DNA of 64,000 nt from Actinomadura harenae (GTDB taxonomy: Bacteria > Actinomycetota > Actinomycetes > Streptosporangiales > Streptosporangiaceae). Location of the stretch: the NCBI RefSeq assembly GCF_003696215.1, contig NZ_RFFG01000021.1:44079-108078 (forward strand). Reading direction: 5' to 3'. Under the pieces are notes generated by a model. The model saw only the letters and a program-made list of their open reading frames with translations, had not been told where the DNA came from and did not search any database. Positions within the stretch are counted from its first letter, which is position 1. Every line of letters starts with the position of its first letter. A program made the position numbers and the translations under genes. Of the stretch, positions 14,383-22,036 are shown one piece after another.

Positions 14383-16184
14383 GTAGCCGCAACGCCAAGA
14401 TGCGGCGGCACGCCCGCAAGATGCGCCGCAACGGCCTACAGCCCATGGTCGTCATCGACGCCAACGATCGGCTTCCGGACCTGGTCGGCGTGGTCATCGC
14501 GCGGACGGTGTGGCGCTACCGCTCCGAACTCGCCCCGCCCGCTCTGGCGCTGACGCTGTTCCTCATGGGTGCGTCCCTCCACGCCGGCCACCCGGCGTGG
14601 TGGTGGCGCGCCCTCGTCGGCGCGGCGATCGCCGCGTGCCTGCTCGCGTTCCTCGGCGGACGCGTCGGCCTGTCGCTGCGCGCTGAGCGCTATTACGCCG
14701 CCGCTGTCGTCGCAGCGGCGGGGAGCTGGCTGGCGTCCGCCATCAGCCTCGGCGCGCTGTACGGGTTCCTGCCGCAACTCCTCACCGCTGAGACGGTCGT
14801 CCTCGGCGTCCCCTGGTGGACCCACCGCAGACGACGCGCCCGCGTCAGCGTCGAGCGGCAACTCGCCGCATGGCCGGAGATCTCCAAGGCCATCGGCCTT
14901 CCCGGCTCACGGCTGCAAACGGCCGTGGTGGACGTGTGGGGATGGCGAGCACGCTTCGCCCTCGCCCGAGGCCAGACCATCCAAGACGCGACCGCCAAGA
15001 TCCCCGCGATCGAATCGGCACTCGGCACGTTCCGCGGAGCGGTCCGCGTCCTGCCCACGCGCGACGACAAGGCCAACCGGTTCGAGCTGCGCGTCCTCAA
15101 CATCGACCCGCACGGCGACGCCATCCCGTGGCCCGGACCGTCCGTCACGACCATCAACGAGCCCATCGACCTCGGACCGTTCGAGGACGCCACCGCAGCG
15201 CGCATCCTGTTCCTGCGTCGACACGGCCTCATTGGAGGCGTCGCCGGTTCCGGCAAGAGCGGCGGGATCAACGTCCTCATGGGTAACCTCACCGCCTGCC
15301 GAGACGTCGTGATCTGGGCCATCGACCTCAAACGCGGCATGGAGTTGCAGCCGTGGGCGTCCTGCATCGACCGCCTCGCCACCACACCCGAGCAAGCCCG
15401 CGTCCTGCTGCACGACGCCGTGGCGGTCCTGGAAGCCCGCGCATCCTGGCTCGCCGCCAACGGTCGCCGTGTCTGGGAGCCGTCCCCGGACATGCCCGCC
15501 CTGGTCATCGTCATCGATGAGTTCGCCGAACTCGCCGAGGACGCCCCCGAGAGCGCGAGTGACACCGACTCGATCGCGCGCCGAGGGCGGGCCGTCGCCG
15601 TCCAGCTCATCGCTGCGACCCAGCGTCCGACACAGAAGGCCATGGGACGCGGCGCCGTCCGCTCCCAGATGGACGTCAGGGTCAGCTTCCGCGTCCGCGA
15701 GCGCAAAGACGTCGACCTCATCCTTGGGCAAGGCATGCTTGCCGCCGGCTGGCACGCCCACACCCTCAACGCACCCGGCAAGTTCCTGTTGTCGGCACCT
15801 GAGCACGACGTTCCGCGCCGCGCCCGCGCCTACCTGCTCGCCGACGAGACCGTAGCCCGCACCGCAGAACACCACGCCGACCAGCGCCCCGCGCTCGACG
15901 CCATCTCACGGACGGCCATCGAAGAGGCACAAGCGGGCCTCACCGCACCCACGAACGTCCCCGAACCCACCTCCGTTGCGGGGGACGCCGACGACCCTGA
16001 CGCGGCGCTCATGGCCGTCCTGAGCGGCGCGCCGGATGAGGGGACGCCCGTCCAACTCCTGATCCAGGCGACGGGGATGAGTCGTCCGTGGATCTACCAG
16101 AGGCTCCGTCACCACGCCCAGAACGGCCGCGTCACCCAGGTCTCCCGAGGACGATGGCGCGCCGCCGACCGCCACTCTCAGTAA
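14379..16184 (+). CDS. FtsK/SpoIIIE-type conjugative DNA translocase (TraB/TraSA-like)
   Basis: 601 residues. N-terminal membrane segments (about 50-130; PPALALTLFLMGASLHAG and others) precede an FtsK motor: Walker A GGVAGSGKSGG near 287-297 and Walker B ALVIVIDEFAELAE near 374-387. A C-terminal winged helix (VQLLIQATGMSRPWIYQRLR) would bind DNA, as the clt-binding domain of TraB does. In AICEs and Streptomyces plasmids this single protein moves double-stranded DNA between mycelia. It is the last gene of the transfer operon; an inverted repeat follows ten bases after the stop. Confidence 0.9.
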   Translation: MSSRNAKMRRHARKMRRNGLQPMVVIDANDRLPDLVGVVIARTVWRYRSELAPPALALTLFLMGASLHAGHPAWWWRALVGAAIAACLLAFLGGRVGLSLRAERYYAAAVVAAAGSWLASAISLGALYGFLPQLLTAETVVLGVPWWTHRRRRARVSVERQLAAWPEISKAIGLPGSRLQTAVVDVWGWRARFALARGQTIQDATAKIPAIESALGTFRGAVRVLPTRDDKANRFELRVLNIDPHGDAIPWPGPSVTTINEPIDLGPFEDATAARILFLRRHGLIGGVAGSGKSGGINVLMGNLTACRDVVIWAIDLKRGMELQPWASCIDRLATTPEQARVLLHDAVAVLEARASWLAANGRRVWEPSPDMPALVIVIDEFAELAEDAPESASDTDSIARRGRAVAVQLIAATQRPTQKAMGRGAVRSQMDVRVSFRVRERKDVDLILGQGMLAAGWHAHTLNAPGKFLLSAPEHDVPRRARAYLLADETVARTAEHHADQRPALDAISRTAIEEAQAGLTAPTNVPEPTSVAGDADDPDAALMAVLSGAPDEGTPVQLLIQATGMSRPWIYQRLRHHAQNGRVTQVSRGRWRAADRHSQ

Positions 16185-16193
16185 CTCGTCTAC

Positions 16194-16244
16194 GTCTACG
16201 TCTCGCGTGCGCCTGCACGTATGGCGCATAGACGAGACGTAGAC
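16194..16244. promoter_or_regulatory. 12-bp inverted repeat between translocase and excisionase genes
   Basis: GTCTACGTCTCG (16194-16205) and its exact complement (16233-16244) are separated by 27 bases that contain smaller palindromes (CGTGC with GCACG; TGCGCC with GGCGCA). TACGTC is also repeated in tandem. It could be a terminator of the transfer operon, a recombination-directionality site, or a clt-like transfer locus. Confidence 0.55.
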
Positions 16245-16336
16245 ATGCACGAAGAACATCACTCACCGTGACGAACGGAGATGATGCCCGACCAACACGA
16301 CACCCCGAGCACACGACTCGGGAGAAGGAGGTGAGC

Positions 16337-16510
16337 GTGCAGGCATACACCGTCGAACAAGTCGCCGACATCCTCCAGGTCGGCCGCGACAAGGTCTACG
16401 CCCTCATCCGCACCGGCCGACTCCGCAGCATCAAGATCGGCAAGCTGCGCCGCATCACTGACCAGCACCTCGCCGAGTTCATCGCCTCCCTCGAAGACGC
16501 CCACCACTGA
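16337..16510 (+). CDS. xis: Excisionase (Xis), MerR-like HTH
   Basis: 57 residues, essentially one HTH_17 domain: YTVEQVADILQVGRDKVYAL then GRLRSIKIGKLRRI. Proteins of this type bind att arms and steer the integrase towards excision. GTG 16337 is chosen because AAGGAGG ends six bases upstream; a frame from 16268 lacks such a site. It is followed by a small hairpin (GGGCGGCC-like, about 16519-16543) and the tandem 10-mer before the integrase gene. Confidence 0.85.
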   Translation: MQAYTVEQVADILQVGRDKVYALIRTGRLRSIKIGKLRRITDQHLAEFIASLEDAHH

Positions 16511-16550
16511 CAGACCGGAGGGCGGCCCACCAAAGGCCGCCCTCCGAACC

Positions 16551-16570
16551 TAGGGACGTCTAGGGACGTC
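16551..16570. promoter_or_regulatory. Tandem 10-mer operator upstream of the integrase gene
   Basis: TAGGGACGTC occurs twice head to tail. It is the exact reverse complement of the tandem 10-mer at 8581-8600. It lies 58 bases before the integrase start, where a repressor could block the integrase promoter. Confidence 0.65.
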
Positions 16571-16628
16571 TTGAGTTATCGTCCGAGGTGAAGCCGCGCC
16601 CCCAGCGCGGGGGACAAGGAGGTTTCTC

Positions 16629-17858
16629 TTGGCGAAAATCATGATCGGCAAGTACGAGGCCACGATCTACGAGGAGGGCAACGGCTACACCGGAGCCATC
16701 TCCCTCGGCTTCCTTCCGGACGGAAGGCGCAACCGCGCCAAGAGAAAGGGGCGCACCAAGGACATCGTCAAGGCCAAGCTCAAGAAGCTCGCCGACGAGC
16801 TGGAGGCGGGAGTCACGAGCGCCGAGAGCTACACCGTCACTGACGCCGTGCGGGACTGGCTCGACAAGGGACTCAAAGACAGGGACCCCGACACGGTCAC
16901 CACGAACCGCATCCTCGCCGAGAAGCACATCATCCCCAACATCGGGAAGGCCAAGCTGACGAAGCTTCGTGCCGACGACGTGGACGAGTGGCTTGATGGC
17001 CTCACCGACAAGCTGTCCACTCGGACGCTCCTCGGCGTCCACTCGATCCTCAAGCGCTCTATCCGGCAGGCGCAGGCGCGCGACAAGGTGATCCGGAACG
17101 TCGCCGAACTGGTCACCACGCCCAAGGGCAAGGTGGGGCGTCCGAGCAAGTCGCTCACCCTGGAGCAGGCCAAGGCGGTGCTCAAGGCTGCGGAGTCGTC
17201 AGAGCTTCACGCCTACATCGTCCTCAGCCTCATGACCGGTGTGCGTACGGAGGAGGCGCGGGCGCTTCGCTGGATGCATGTTCTCGCGTGGGACGCGAAG
17301 GCGAAGGAGTGGCGTCCGGTCGCTGAGGCTGGATTCAACCGCAAGCGGTTCGCCATCTACGTGTGGCGGTCGGTCCGCAAGCACGGCGACACCAAGACCA
17401 GGAAGTCACGTCGCACTCTGGAGATCCCGAAGGGCGTCGCCGACGCCCTCAAGGTTCAGCACACCCGGCAGGCTAAATGGAAGCTCAAGGCGGGGGAAGA
17501 TTGGCAGGACGACAACCTCGTGTTCTGCACCCGGTCCGGCCGTCCGCTCGACGCGGGCAACGTCCGTCGTGCGTTCCGGGCGGTCACTCGCCGCGCGGAC
17601 ATCGGTGAGGACTGGGTTCCGCGCGAACTGCGCCACTCGTTCGTCTCGATCATGAGCGACAGCGGCGTCCCGATCGAGACCATCGCAGACCTCGTCGGCC
17701 ACGCCGGTACCTCCGTGACGGAGAAGGTCTACCGCCACCAGCTCAAGCCCGTGATCACCCAGGGCGCGCAGACGATGCACGGCATCTTCGGCGACGCCCC
17801 CGAGAAGAAGGCCCGACGTTCCCAGAGGCGTCGGCCTGCGTCCGTGACGTCCGCGTGA
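16629..17858 (+). CDS. int: Tyrosine site-specific integrase
   Basis: 409 residues, typical length for AICE integrases. An N-terminal arm-binding part, a SAM-like core-binding part (about 70-165) and the catalytic domain follow in order. Catalytic residues are visible: R206 (TGVRTEEARALRW), a Lys near 256-259, R335-H336 (PRELRHSF), H358 (LVGHAG) and the nucleophile Y368 (VYRHQL). The first His of the usual HxxR is Arg, as in many actinobacterial members. TTG 16629 follows AAGGAGG. The gene ends 93 bases before the tRNA-Val 3' end, so this recombinase is expected to join the element to that tRNA. Confidence 0.95.
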   Translation: MAKIMIGKYEATIYEEGNGYTGAISLGFLPDGRRNRAKRKGRTKDIVKAKLKKLADELEAGVTSAESYTVTDAVRDWLDKGLKDRDPDTVTTNRILAEKHIIPNIGKAKLTKLRADDVDEWLDGLTDKLSTRTLLGVHSILKRSIRQAQARDKVIRNVAELVTTPKGKVGRPSKSLTLEQAKAVLKAAESSELHAYIVLSLMTGVRTEEARALRWMHVLAWDAKAKEWRPVAEAGFNRKRFAIYVWRSVRKHGDTKTRKSRRTLEIPKGVADALKVQHTRQAKWKLKAGEDWQDDNLVFCTRSGRPLDAGNVRRAFRAVTRRADIGEDWVPRELRHSFVSIMSDSGVPIETIADLVGHAGTSVTEKVYRHQLKPVITQGAQTMHGIFGDAPEKKARRSQRRRPASVTSA

Positions 17859-17904
17859 CGGTGGTTCCCCGTTTGGCTCCCCATCCATGATCAGAAAAGC
17901 AAAA

Positions 17905-17933
17905 AGGCCGATTCCTTGATCGGAATCAGCCTC
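17905..17933 (+). terminator. Hairpin after the integrase gene
   Basis: GATTCC (17910-17915) pairs with GGAATC (17922-17927), with GGC/GCC extending the stem across one mismatch. The same arrangement stands before the other two att copies. Confidence 0.55.
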
Positions 17934-17948
17934 TGAGCTGGTCTTGCG

Positions 17949-17993
17949 GGGTGGGCGATACTGGGTTCGAACCAGTGACCTCTTCGGTGTGAA
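17949..17993. repeat. att copy 3, inside tRNA-Val
   Basis: 45-base core identical to 4704-4748; overlaps the T arm to anticodon stem of the tRNA gene. Integration here keeps the tRNA whole on the right side while the copies to the left remain as partial tRNA ends. Confidence 0.92.
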
Positions 17994-18023
17994 CGAAGCG
18001 CTCTCCCACTGAGCTAATCGCCC
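17952..18023 (-). tRNA. tRNA-Val (anticodon CAC)
   Basis: A full cloverleaf on the minus strand: acceptor GGGCGAT with ATCGCCC, D arm AGCTCAGTGGGAGAGC, anticodon stem CTTCG/CGAAG around TTCACAC (anticodon CAC, reading GUG), and T arm ACTGG-TTCGAAC-CCAGT. 72 bases, no encoded CCA. It is the attachment gene of the island. Confidence 0.95.
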
Positions 18024-18280
18024 CTGCTGGTCGGCCTTGCGGCGTTCCCGGCAGGAAGAACTCTAGCGCATGTCGGGGGGTGTTCGCGCATCGTCGGGTG
18101 GGGGTGGTTCGGGAGGGGGCCGGTGGGGTGAGGGGGCGGTGCGGAGAGGCTGGGCGGGTGGGGTGGATCATGGGTTGAGGTGGGGTTTTGCGGAAATCGG
18201 GGGCGGGGATGGGGTGTCCCTTGTGGCCCGGTTCTGTGGGGATTGGGACGATCGTAGCGATCAGTGACAGGAGGATCGCA

Positions 18281-18688
18281 ATGGGTTCGCTTCTCAATCC
18301 GTATCTAGTGTTCGGCGGGCAGGCCCGCGCGGCGATGGAGCACTACCAGAAGGTGTTCGGCGGGGAGCTCAGGGTCATGCTGTTCGGGGAGTTCGGGCAG
18401 ACCGATCCGGAGCTGAAGGACCAGGTCATGCATGCCATGCTCGAGACCTCGGCGGGGTTCACGCTGATGGCGTCGGACACGCCGCCCGGCATGAGCGCGC
18501 GGGGGCCGGGGAACGTGTCGATCTCGGTGAGCGGGGACGACGAGGGGGAGTTGCGGCGGTACTGGGCCGGGCTGTCCGACGGGGGCAGCGTCCAGCTGGC
18601 GCTGGAGAAGCAGATGTGGGGCGACGTGTTCGGTCAGTGCACCGACCGGTTCGGCGTCGAGTGGATGGTGAACATCTCCGCGTCCTGA
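18281..18688 (+). CDS. VOC-family PhnB-like protein
   Basis: 135 residues of the glyoxalase/VOC fold, PhnB (3-demethylubiquinone methyltransferase-like) group: it opens with LNPYLVFGGQARAAMEHYQK and ends with DRFGVEWMVNIS, the group hallmarks. These proteins bind small ligands or metals; members are rarely characterised. ATG 18281 follows AGGAGG. It is the first chromosomal gene past the island's tRNA and stands alone, 160 bases before the sugar transporter. Confidence 0.85.
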   Translation: MGSLLNPYLVFGGQARAAMEHYQKVFGGELRVMLFGEFGQTDPELKDQVMHAMLETSAGFTLMASDTPPGMSARGPGNVSISVSGDDEGELRRYWAGLSDGGSVQLALEKQMWGDVFGQCTDRFGVEWMVNISAS

Positions 18689-18766
18689 GGCCCGGTGAGG
18701 GGGTGGCCCCGTGTGCCTGATGGTGCGCGGGGTCTGCGCGGTGATGCGTCAATCGCGGGCGAAGCG

Positions 18767-18780
18767 TGCAACATTTTGCA
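18767..18780. promoter_or_regulatory. Palindromic operator candidate upstream of the sugar transporter
   Basis: TGCAA-CATT-TTGCA, 71 bases before the binding-protein start. Size and symmetry suit a LacI- or GntR-type sugar repressor; the DeoR gene of the region has different-looking repeats at its own promoter. Confidence 0.4.
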
Positions 18781-18851
18781 ATCAGGTCTTGCTCTGATGA
18801 TCGATTGCCTCTTACCGTTCACGCACGCGAAACCCCCGAAAGGTGCATCTC

Positions 18852-20150
18852 ATGCGCAAGACCAAGGCGTCGGCAGGGCTGCTCTCGCTGGCTCTCGTCG
18901 GCGGCCTCGCCCTCACGGCGTGCGGCGGCTCCGACGGTGACGGCGGCGGCAAGGGCGGAGAGTTCACCTACTGGTCGATGTGGCGGCAGGAGGAGCCACA
19001 GGCCAAGGTGATCAAGGCCGCGGTCGACCGGTACGAGAAGGACTCCGGTGCCAAGGTCAAGATCGTCTGGCAGGGCCGGGACATCCGCAAGAAGATCGGT
19101 CCCGCGATCGCCGCCAACCAGGCGCCCGACCTGTGGGACCAGGGCGCGGACGTGATCTTCTCCAACACGGTGAAGAACGGCCAGGCCGCGGACCTGTCCT
19201 CGGTGTACGACGCGCAGGTGCCGGGCGAGAGCGCCAAGGTGTCGGACGTCATCACCGCCAAGTACACCGACACCCTGCCCGCCGGCCCGGACGGCGGCAA
19301 GAAGTGGATCGTCCCCTACGAGCTGGTCTCGGCGAACCTGTACTACGACGGCGCGGACCCGGCGCTCGCGGACGCGGCGAAGATCGCCACCATGGACGAC
19401 CTGACGAAGCTCTGCGACGCCCTGAAGTCCAAGGGCAAGGCGTGCTTCACCACCGAGGGCGACGACGGCTGGTCCAGCTCGCTCTGGCTGGACTACCTGC
19501 TGGCCCGCGAGGGCGGCGGCCTCGGCAAGATCGCCGCCGACAAGTCCGGCGCGGGCTGGGACTCCCCGGCGGTGCTCGCCGCCGCCCGCGACGTGGAGAA
19601 GCTGGTCAAGGGCGGGTACTTCCTCAAGGGGTACGACGCGTCCAAGCTGCCCGCGCAGGAGACCAACTGGGCGCAGGGCAAGGCCGCGTTCTTCCTGAAC
19701 GGCTCGTGGGTGGACAGCGAGACCGCCACCCAGCGCTCGCCGAAGTTCAAGTTCGCCGCGATCAACTTCCCGGCGGTCAAGGCGGGCGGACCGGCCGAGG
19801 CGAACGCGATCATGTTCGGGTTCTCGGTGCCCAAGCGCGCCAAGCACGCCGACGCGGCGAAGAAGTTCATCGCGAGCTTCATCAAGAAGGACAACCTGTC
19901 CGGCATCGCCACCGAGGCCAAGAACATCACCCCGCGTGACGACATCCCGGCCCCGGCCGAGCTGGCCGACGTCCAGCGGATCCTGCAGAAGAACCCGTCC
20001 CGGGCCATGCAGGACAACATCGACGGCGACTACGGCGACAAGGTGCTCTATCCCGCGTGGCTCGACCTGCTCCATGGCAAGTCGTCGCCCGAGCAGTTCG
20101 TCGCGGCGGCGAAGAAGGCCCACGAGGCCTACGTGAAGGCCACCGGCTGA
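18852..20150 (+). CDS. Sugar ABC transporter substrate-binding lipoprotein
   Basis: 432 residues, family-1 extracellular solute-binding protein (CUT1). A lipoprotein signal peptide ends in LALTAC with the lipidated Cys at 24, followed by a Gly/Asp linker and the binding domain (EFTYWSMWRQEEPQAKVIKA; NWAQGKAAFFLNGSWVDSET). It captures an oligosaccharide outside the membrane and hands it to the permeases encoded next. ATG 18852 is preferred over GTG 18843. The stop overlaps the permease start by one base. The sugar is unknown; the nearby galT hints at a galactose-containing one. Confidence 0.92.
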   Translation: MRKTKASAGLLSLALVGGLALTACGGSDGDGGGKGGEFTYWSMWRQEEPQAKVIKAAVDRYEKDSGAKVKIVWQGRDIRKKIGPAIAANQAPDLWDQGADVIFSNTVKNGQAADLSSVYDAQVPGESAKVSDVITAKYTDTLPAGPDGGKKWIVPYELVSANLYYDGADPALADAAKIATMDDLTKLCDALKSKGKACFTTEGDDGWSSSLWLDYLLAREGGGLGKIAADKSGAGWDSPAVLAAARDVEKLVKGGYFLKGYDASKLPAQETNWAQGKAAFFLNGSWVDSETATQRSPKFKFAAINFPAVKAGGPAEANAIMFGFSVPKRAKHADAAKKFIASFIKKDNLSGIATEAKNITPRDDIPAPAELADVQRILQKNPSRAMQDNIDGDYGDKVLYPAWLDLLHGKSSPEQFVAAAKKAHEAYVKATG

Positions 20151-21112
20151 TGACCGCCACCGTGCCCGCCCCCGCCCGGACCCGTGGGTCCCGGGCGGGG
20201 GCGTCCCGCCGTCGGGGGACGGGACGCGACCCGCTGGAACGCCAGCAGCGGCGCCTGTTCTGGCCGTTCGCCGCGCCGGCGCTGCTGTTCTACGCGGTGC
20301 TGTTCCTCGCGCCGATCGCCTACTCGGCCTACATCAGCCTCTACCGGTGGGACGGGATGGGGGCCAAGACCTGGAAGGGCTTCGGCAACTACCAGACCCT
20401 CATCGACGACCCGACCTTCCACACCTCGCTGAAGAACACCCTCACGATCCTGGTCGTCGGGGGCGTGGTGACGTTCGGGATCGCGTTCACGCTGACGCTG
20501 GCGCTGCGCGAGATGTGGGGGCGGATGTTCGCCCGGTCCGCGCTGTTCTTCCCCTGCCTGGTGAACGCGATGGTGTTCGGGGCGTCCGCCGGGTTCATCT
20601 TCCATCCGTCCGGGCCGGTGAACACCGCGCTGCGCTGGGCGGGGGTGGACGACCCGCCGAAGTGGCTGTCCACCGACAACTCGTTCAGCATGATCACCGC
20701 GATCGTGATCTGGTCGGCGACGGGCTACTACACCACGATCATCATGGCCGCCGTGGACCAGATCCCGCCCTACCTCTACGAGGCCGCCGAGCTGGAGGGC
20801 GCGGGCGCCTGGCGCAAGTTCTGGCACGTCACGCTCCCGCTGTCCTGGGACGTGGTGTCGGTGTGCGCCGTCCTCTGGACGGTCTCCTCGGTGAAGATCT
20901 TCGAGATCGTGCTGCTGTTCGGCACCGCCAACACCAACCCGTCGGTCAAGTCCTGGACGACGGCGATGTACGTGTACCAGTCGGCGTTCCCGCAGAGCGC
21001 GGTGCCGAGGCTCGGCCTCGCGGCCGCCGCCGCGATCGTCAGCCTGCTCATGGTGGCCGTCTTCACCGTCGTGCTGCGGCGGCTGATGCGCCGCGACCCG
21101 ATCCAGTTCTAG
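20150..21112 (+). CDS. Sugar ABC transporter permease 1 (MalF type)
   Basis: 320 residues with six membrane segments, starting at LFWPFAAPALLFYAVLFLAP. The EAA loop that docks the ATPase is visible as YEAAELEGAGAWRKFWHVTL. The start overlaps the lipoprotein stop (TGATG). No ATPase gene is in the operon, which is usual for CUT1 systems in actinomycetes that share a common MsiK-type ATPase. Confidence 0.92.
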   Translation: MTATVPAPARTRGSRAGASRRRGTGRDPLERQQRRLFWPFAAPALLFYAVLFLAPIAYSAYISLYRWDGMGAKTWKGFGNYQTLIDDPTFHTSLKNTLTILVVGGVVTFGIAFTLTLALREMWGRMFARSALFFPCLVNAMVFGASAGFIFHPSGPVNTALRWAGVDDPPKWLSTDNSFSMITAIVIWSATGYYTTIIMAAVDQIPPYLYEAAELEGAGAWRKFWHVTLPLSWDVVSVCAVLWTVSSVKIFEIVLLFGTANTNPSVKSWTTAMYVYQSAFPQSAVPRLGLAAAAAIVSLLMVAVFTVVLRRLMRRDPIQF

Positions 21113-21121
21113 GAGCCCCCC

Positions 21122-21964
21122 ATGCAGATCCTCCCGCGGCGGGTCGCGCCGCTGAAGATCGTGGGCCGCGGCCTGGTCTGGCTGCTGGTCGCGGTCACCC
21201 TGTTGCTGCTGGCGTGGGTGTTCCTCACCGCGCTGCGCGACACCAGGGACATCTTCCGGCACCCGTTCGGGCTGCCCTCCTCCCCGCGCTGGCACAACTT
21301 CGCCAAGGCGTGGAACGAGGGCGGCTTCTCCAAGGCCGCGCTGTCCAGCGTGTACGTCGCGACGGTGGCGTCCGTGCTGGCGATCGTCCTGGCCGCGCCG
21401 TGCGCGTACGCGCTGTCGCGGCGCCGCAACCGCACGTCCAGTGCGCTGACCATGGTGTTCGCGATGGGGCTCGGGGTGCCGGGGCAGGCGCTCGTCGTGC
21501 CGCTGTTCGTGGGCCTGTCGAAGGTGCAGCTCACCAACAGCTACACCGGCCTGATCCTCGTCTACACGGGCCTCGCGCTGCCGTTCACCGTGTTCCTGCT
21601 GACCGGGTTCTTCGCGGGCGTCCCGCGCGTGCTGGAGGAGGCCGCCGCGATCGACGGCGCGTCCGGTGCGCGGACGTTCGTCCAGGTCGTCCTGCCCGTC
21701 GTGCGCGGCGGCCTGATCACCGCGTTCCTGCTCCAGTTCATCGCGAACTGGAACGAGACGCTGTTCGCCGTCGTGCTCATGCAGGGCGAGAAGGGCACGC
21801 TGCCGGTCGCGCTGATCAGTTTCGTCCAGTCGCAGCAGTTCAGCGGCATGGACTGGGGCGCGCTGTTCGCCGGGATGACCATCATCCTCGCGCCGATGGT
21901 CGCCCTGTTCTCCTGGCTCGGCACCCGCATCATCCAGGGCATGACCGTCGGGATCGGAAAATGA
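21122..21964 (+). CDS. Sugar ABC transporter permease 2 (MalG type)
   Basis: 280 residues, six membrane segments; EAA loop LEEAAAIDGASGARTFVQVV. It begins nine bases after permease 1 with an AGGAG site. The last codons (VGIGK and stop) are the start of a 20-bp tandem repeat that runs into the next gene. Confidence 0.92.
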   Translation: MQILPRRVAPLKIVGRGLVWLLVAVTLLLLAWVFLTALRDTRDIFRHPFGLPSSPRWHNFAKAWNEGGFSKAALSSVYVATVASVLAIVLAAPCAYALSRRRNRTSSALTMVFAMGLGVPGQALVVPLFVGLSKVQLTNSYTGLILVYTGLALPFTVFLLTGFFAGVPRVLEEAAAIDGASGARTFVQVVLPVVRGGLITAFLLQFIANWNETLFAVVLMQGEKGTLPVALISFVQSQQFSGMDWGALFAGMTIILAPMVALFSWLGTRIIQGMTVGIGK

Positions 21965-22036
21965 AGCACGAGATCGGGAAATGAAGCACGGAATCGGCAA
22001 GTAACGCACAGAACGCACCGAATCGGGAAGTGATGG
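21946..22036 (+). repeat. 20-bp tandem repeat spanning stop and start codons
   Basis: A unit of about 20 bases (GGGAAATGAAGCACGGAATC-like) is repeated from the end of the permease gene to the start of the DUF5107 gene. Two tandem frames of seven codons result, ATG at 21961 and at 21981 (MKHEIGK and MKHGIGK), each overlapping the stop before it (ATGA). The third, degenerate unit contains the next gene's ATG. Confidence 0.75.

Larger units (their letters stand above)
7534..17993 (+). mobile_element. AICE-like integrative element in tRNA-Val
   Basis: 10.5 kb between direct att copies. Gene order is regulator (minus), small operon ending in a double GntR repressor, HD-domain protein, Nudix (Pif-like), regulator, small zinc-ribbon and membrane proteins, FtsK/TraB translocase, excisionase, integrase, att. 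This is the pSAM2/SLP1 layout, in which one FtsK-like protein moves double-stranded DNA between mycelia. Unlike those, no RepSA or prim-pol replication gene is visible between the translocase and excisionase. Confidence 0.87.
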
